Assembly (NCBI GenBank): GCA_022702545.1
Contig: JAHRBC010000004.1
Coordinates: 4,494,001 to 4,558,000 of the forward strand
DNA: 64,000 nucleotides
Direction of reading: 5' to 3'
From: Phycomyces nitens
Lineage: Eukaryota > Mucoromycota > Mucoromycetes > Mucorales > Phycomycetaceae
The notes below the pieces were generated by a model. It saw only the letters and a list, made by a program, of their open reading frames with translations, had not been told where the DNA came from and did not search any database. Positions 63,511 through 64,000 of this stretch are shown here, one piece after another; position 1 is the first letter of the stretch; the number at the start of each line of letters is the position of its first letter. Made by a program: the position numbers and the translations under genes.

Positions 63511-64000
63511 ATTATTATTAGTATTATTATCCTAGACAGTAGACATTGTGTCTTTTGAAAGATCTAGGCCCTTTAGGATTTGAATATTCAATTAATTATT
63601 AAAAACCATCTTTTTTATCCATTTATATACAAGCGCTACATATGCTTATAACATGGTTTATATGACTCATAATATTCTTTTGGCACCAAAATGATAATAA
63701 TTATAGAAAGAGCTTGATATTGCTTTATGCCAAATATAATAAAATATAATAAAATTCTTGATAAAATGGGCCCCCTTTTTGCCCCACACGCCTTGAAATT
63801 CTATTTTCATGTACATTTTGCTACCATAACCCTATTTAAATAAACTAATAGAAAACTATATTCTGTAGGATGTAATCTATCAAGAATAATCTACTCTTAA
63901 AGTTGCCTTTTCATCTTGCAACATTCTACCTGAACTTTGGCCAACTACATTAAATCGCCTATACAAAAATCCTATTTTTTATATATATAAAAACAAGATT
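63511..64000. other. intergenic to window end
   Basis: (ATT)n run at about 63505-63530, then AT-rich DNA. No gene seen. Confidence 0.4.

Overview
The window looks like nuclear DNA of an early-diverging fungus, most likely Mucoromycota. The reasons are AT-rich intergenic DNA, many short introns (about 44-70 bases) with CTRAY-type branch points, and eukaryotic nuclear genes for mitochondrial proteins. No bacterial operons, rRNA genes, convincing tRNA genes or CRISPR arrays were seen. Exon junctions were worked out by hand from splice signals and reading-frame continuity.

Layout. 1-10.4 kb: a WRKY/GCM1-type zinc-finger gene, one or two unrecognised minus-strand genes, an intronless amidohydrolase, a small low-complexity protein, a catalytically dead-looking chitin-deacetylase-like GPI protein, and a GATA-like/PHD protein. 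10.4-21 kb: a mobile-element zone with a 9-bp tandem repeat, a head-to-head inverted repeat, a decayed LINE, a 592-residue unrecognised C2H2 protein, and a Tc1-type transposon inserted in an older DDE transposase. 21-34 kb: mostly gene-poor, with a BTB/BACK protein, a seven-helix receptor-like protein and a second, more decayed Tc1 copy. 34-55 kb: the gene-dense part, with an HSPA12-like Hsp70 ATPase, UCH37 and ORC1 (divergent, 175 bp apart), aldehyde dehydrogenase, SDH4, CTP:phosphocholine cytidylyltransferase, two unrecognised proteins, a mitochondrial GGQ release-factor-like rescue protein, DPH4, and a HIBCH/mS47-like protein. 55-64 kb: gene-poor with one four-finger C2H2 gene and some decayed fragments.

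The clearest unusual pattern is splicing. Six introns in six different genes fit only if the donor is GC rather than GT, nearly all as G|GCAAGT. Tiny coding exons (4, 21 and 24 nt) also occur. SDH4, the GGQ protein, the HIBCH/mS47-like protein and probably the aldehyde dehydrogenase relate to mitochondrial function. ORC1 serves replication, UCH37 the proteasome/INO80, the cytidylyltransferase phosphatidylcholine synthesis and DPH4 diphthamide synthesis. Neighbouring genes share no pathway, as is usual in a fungal chromosome.
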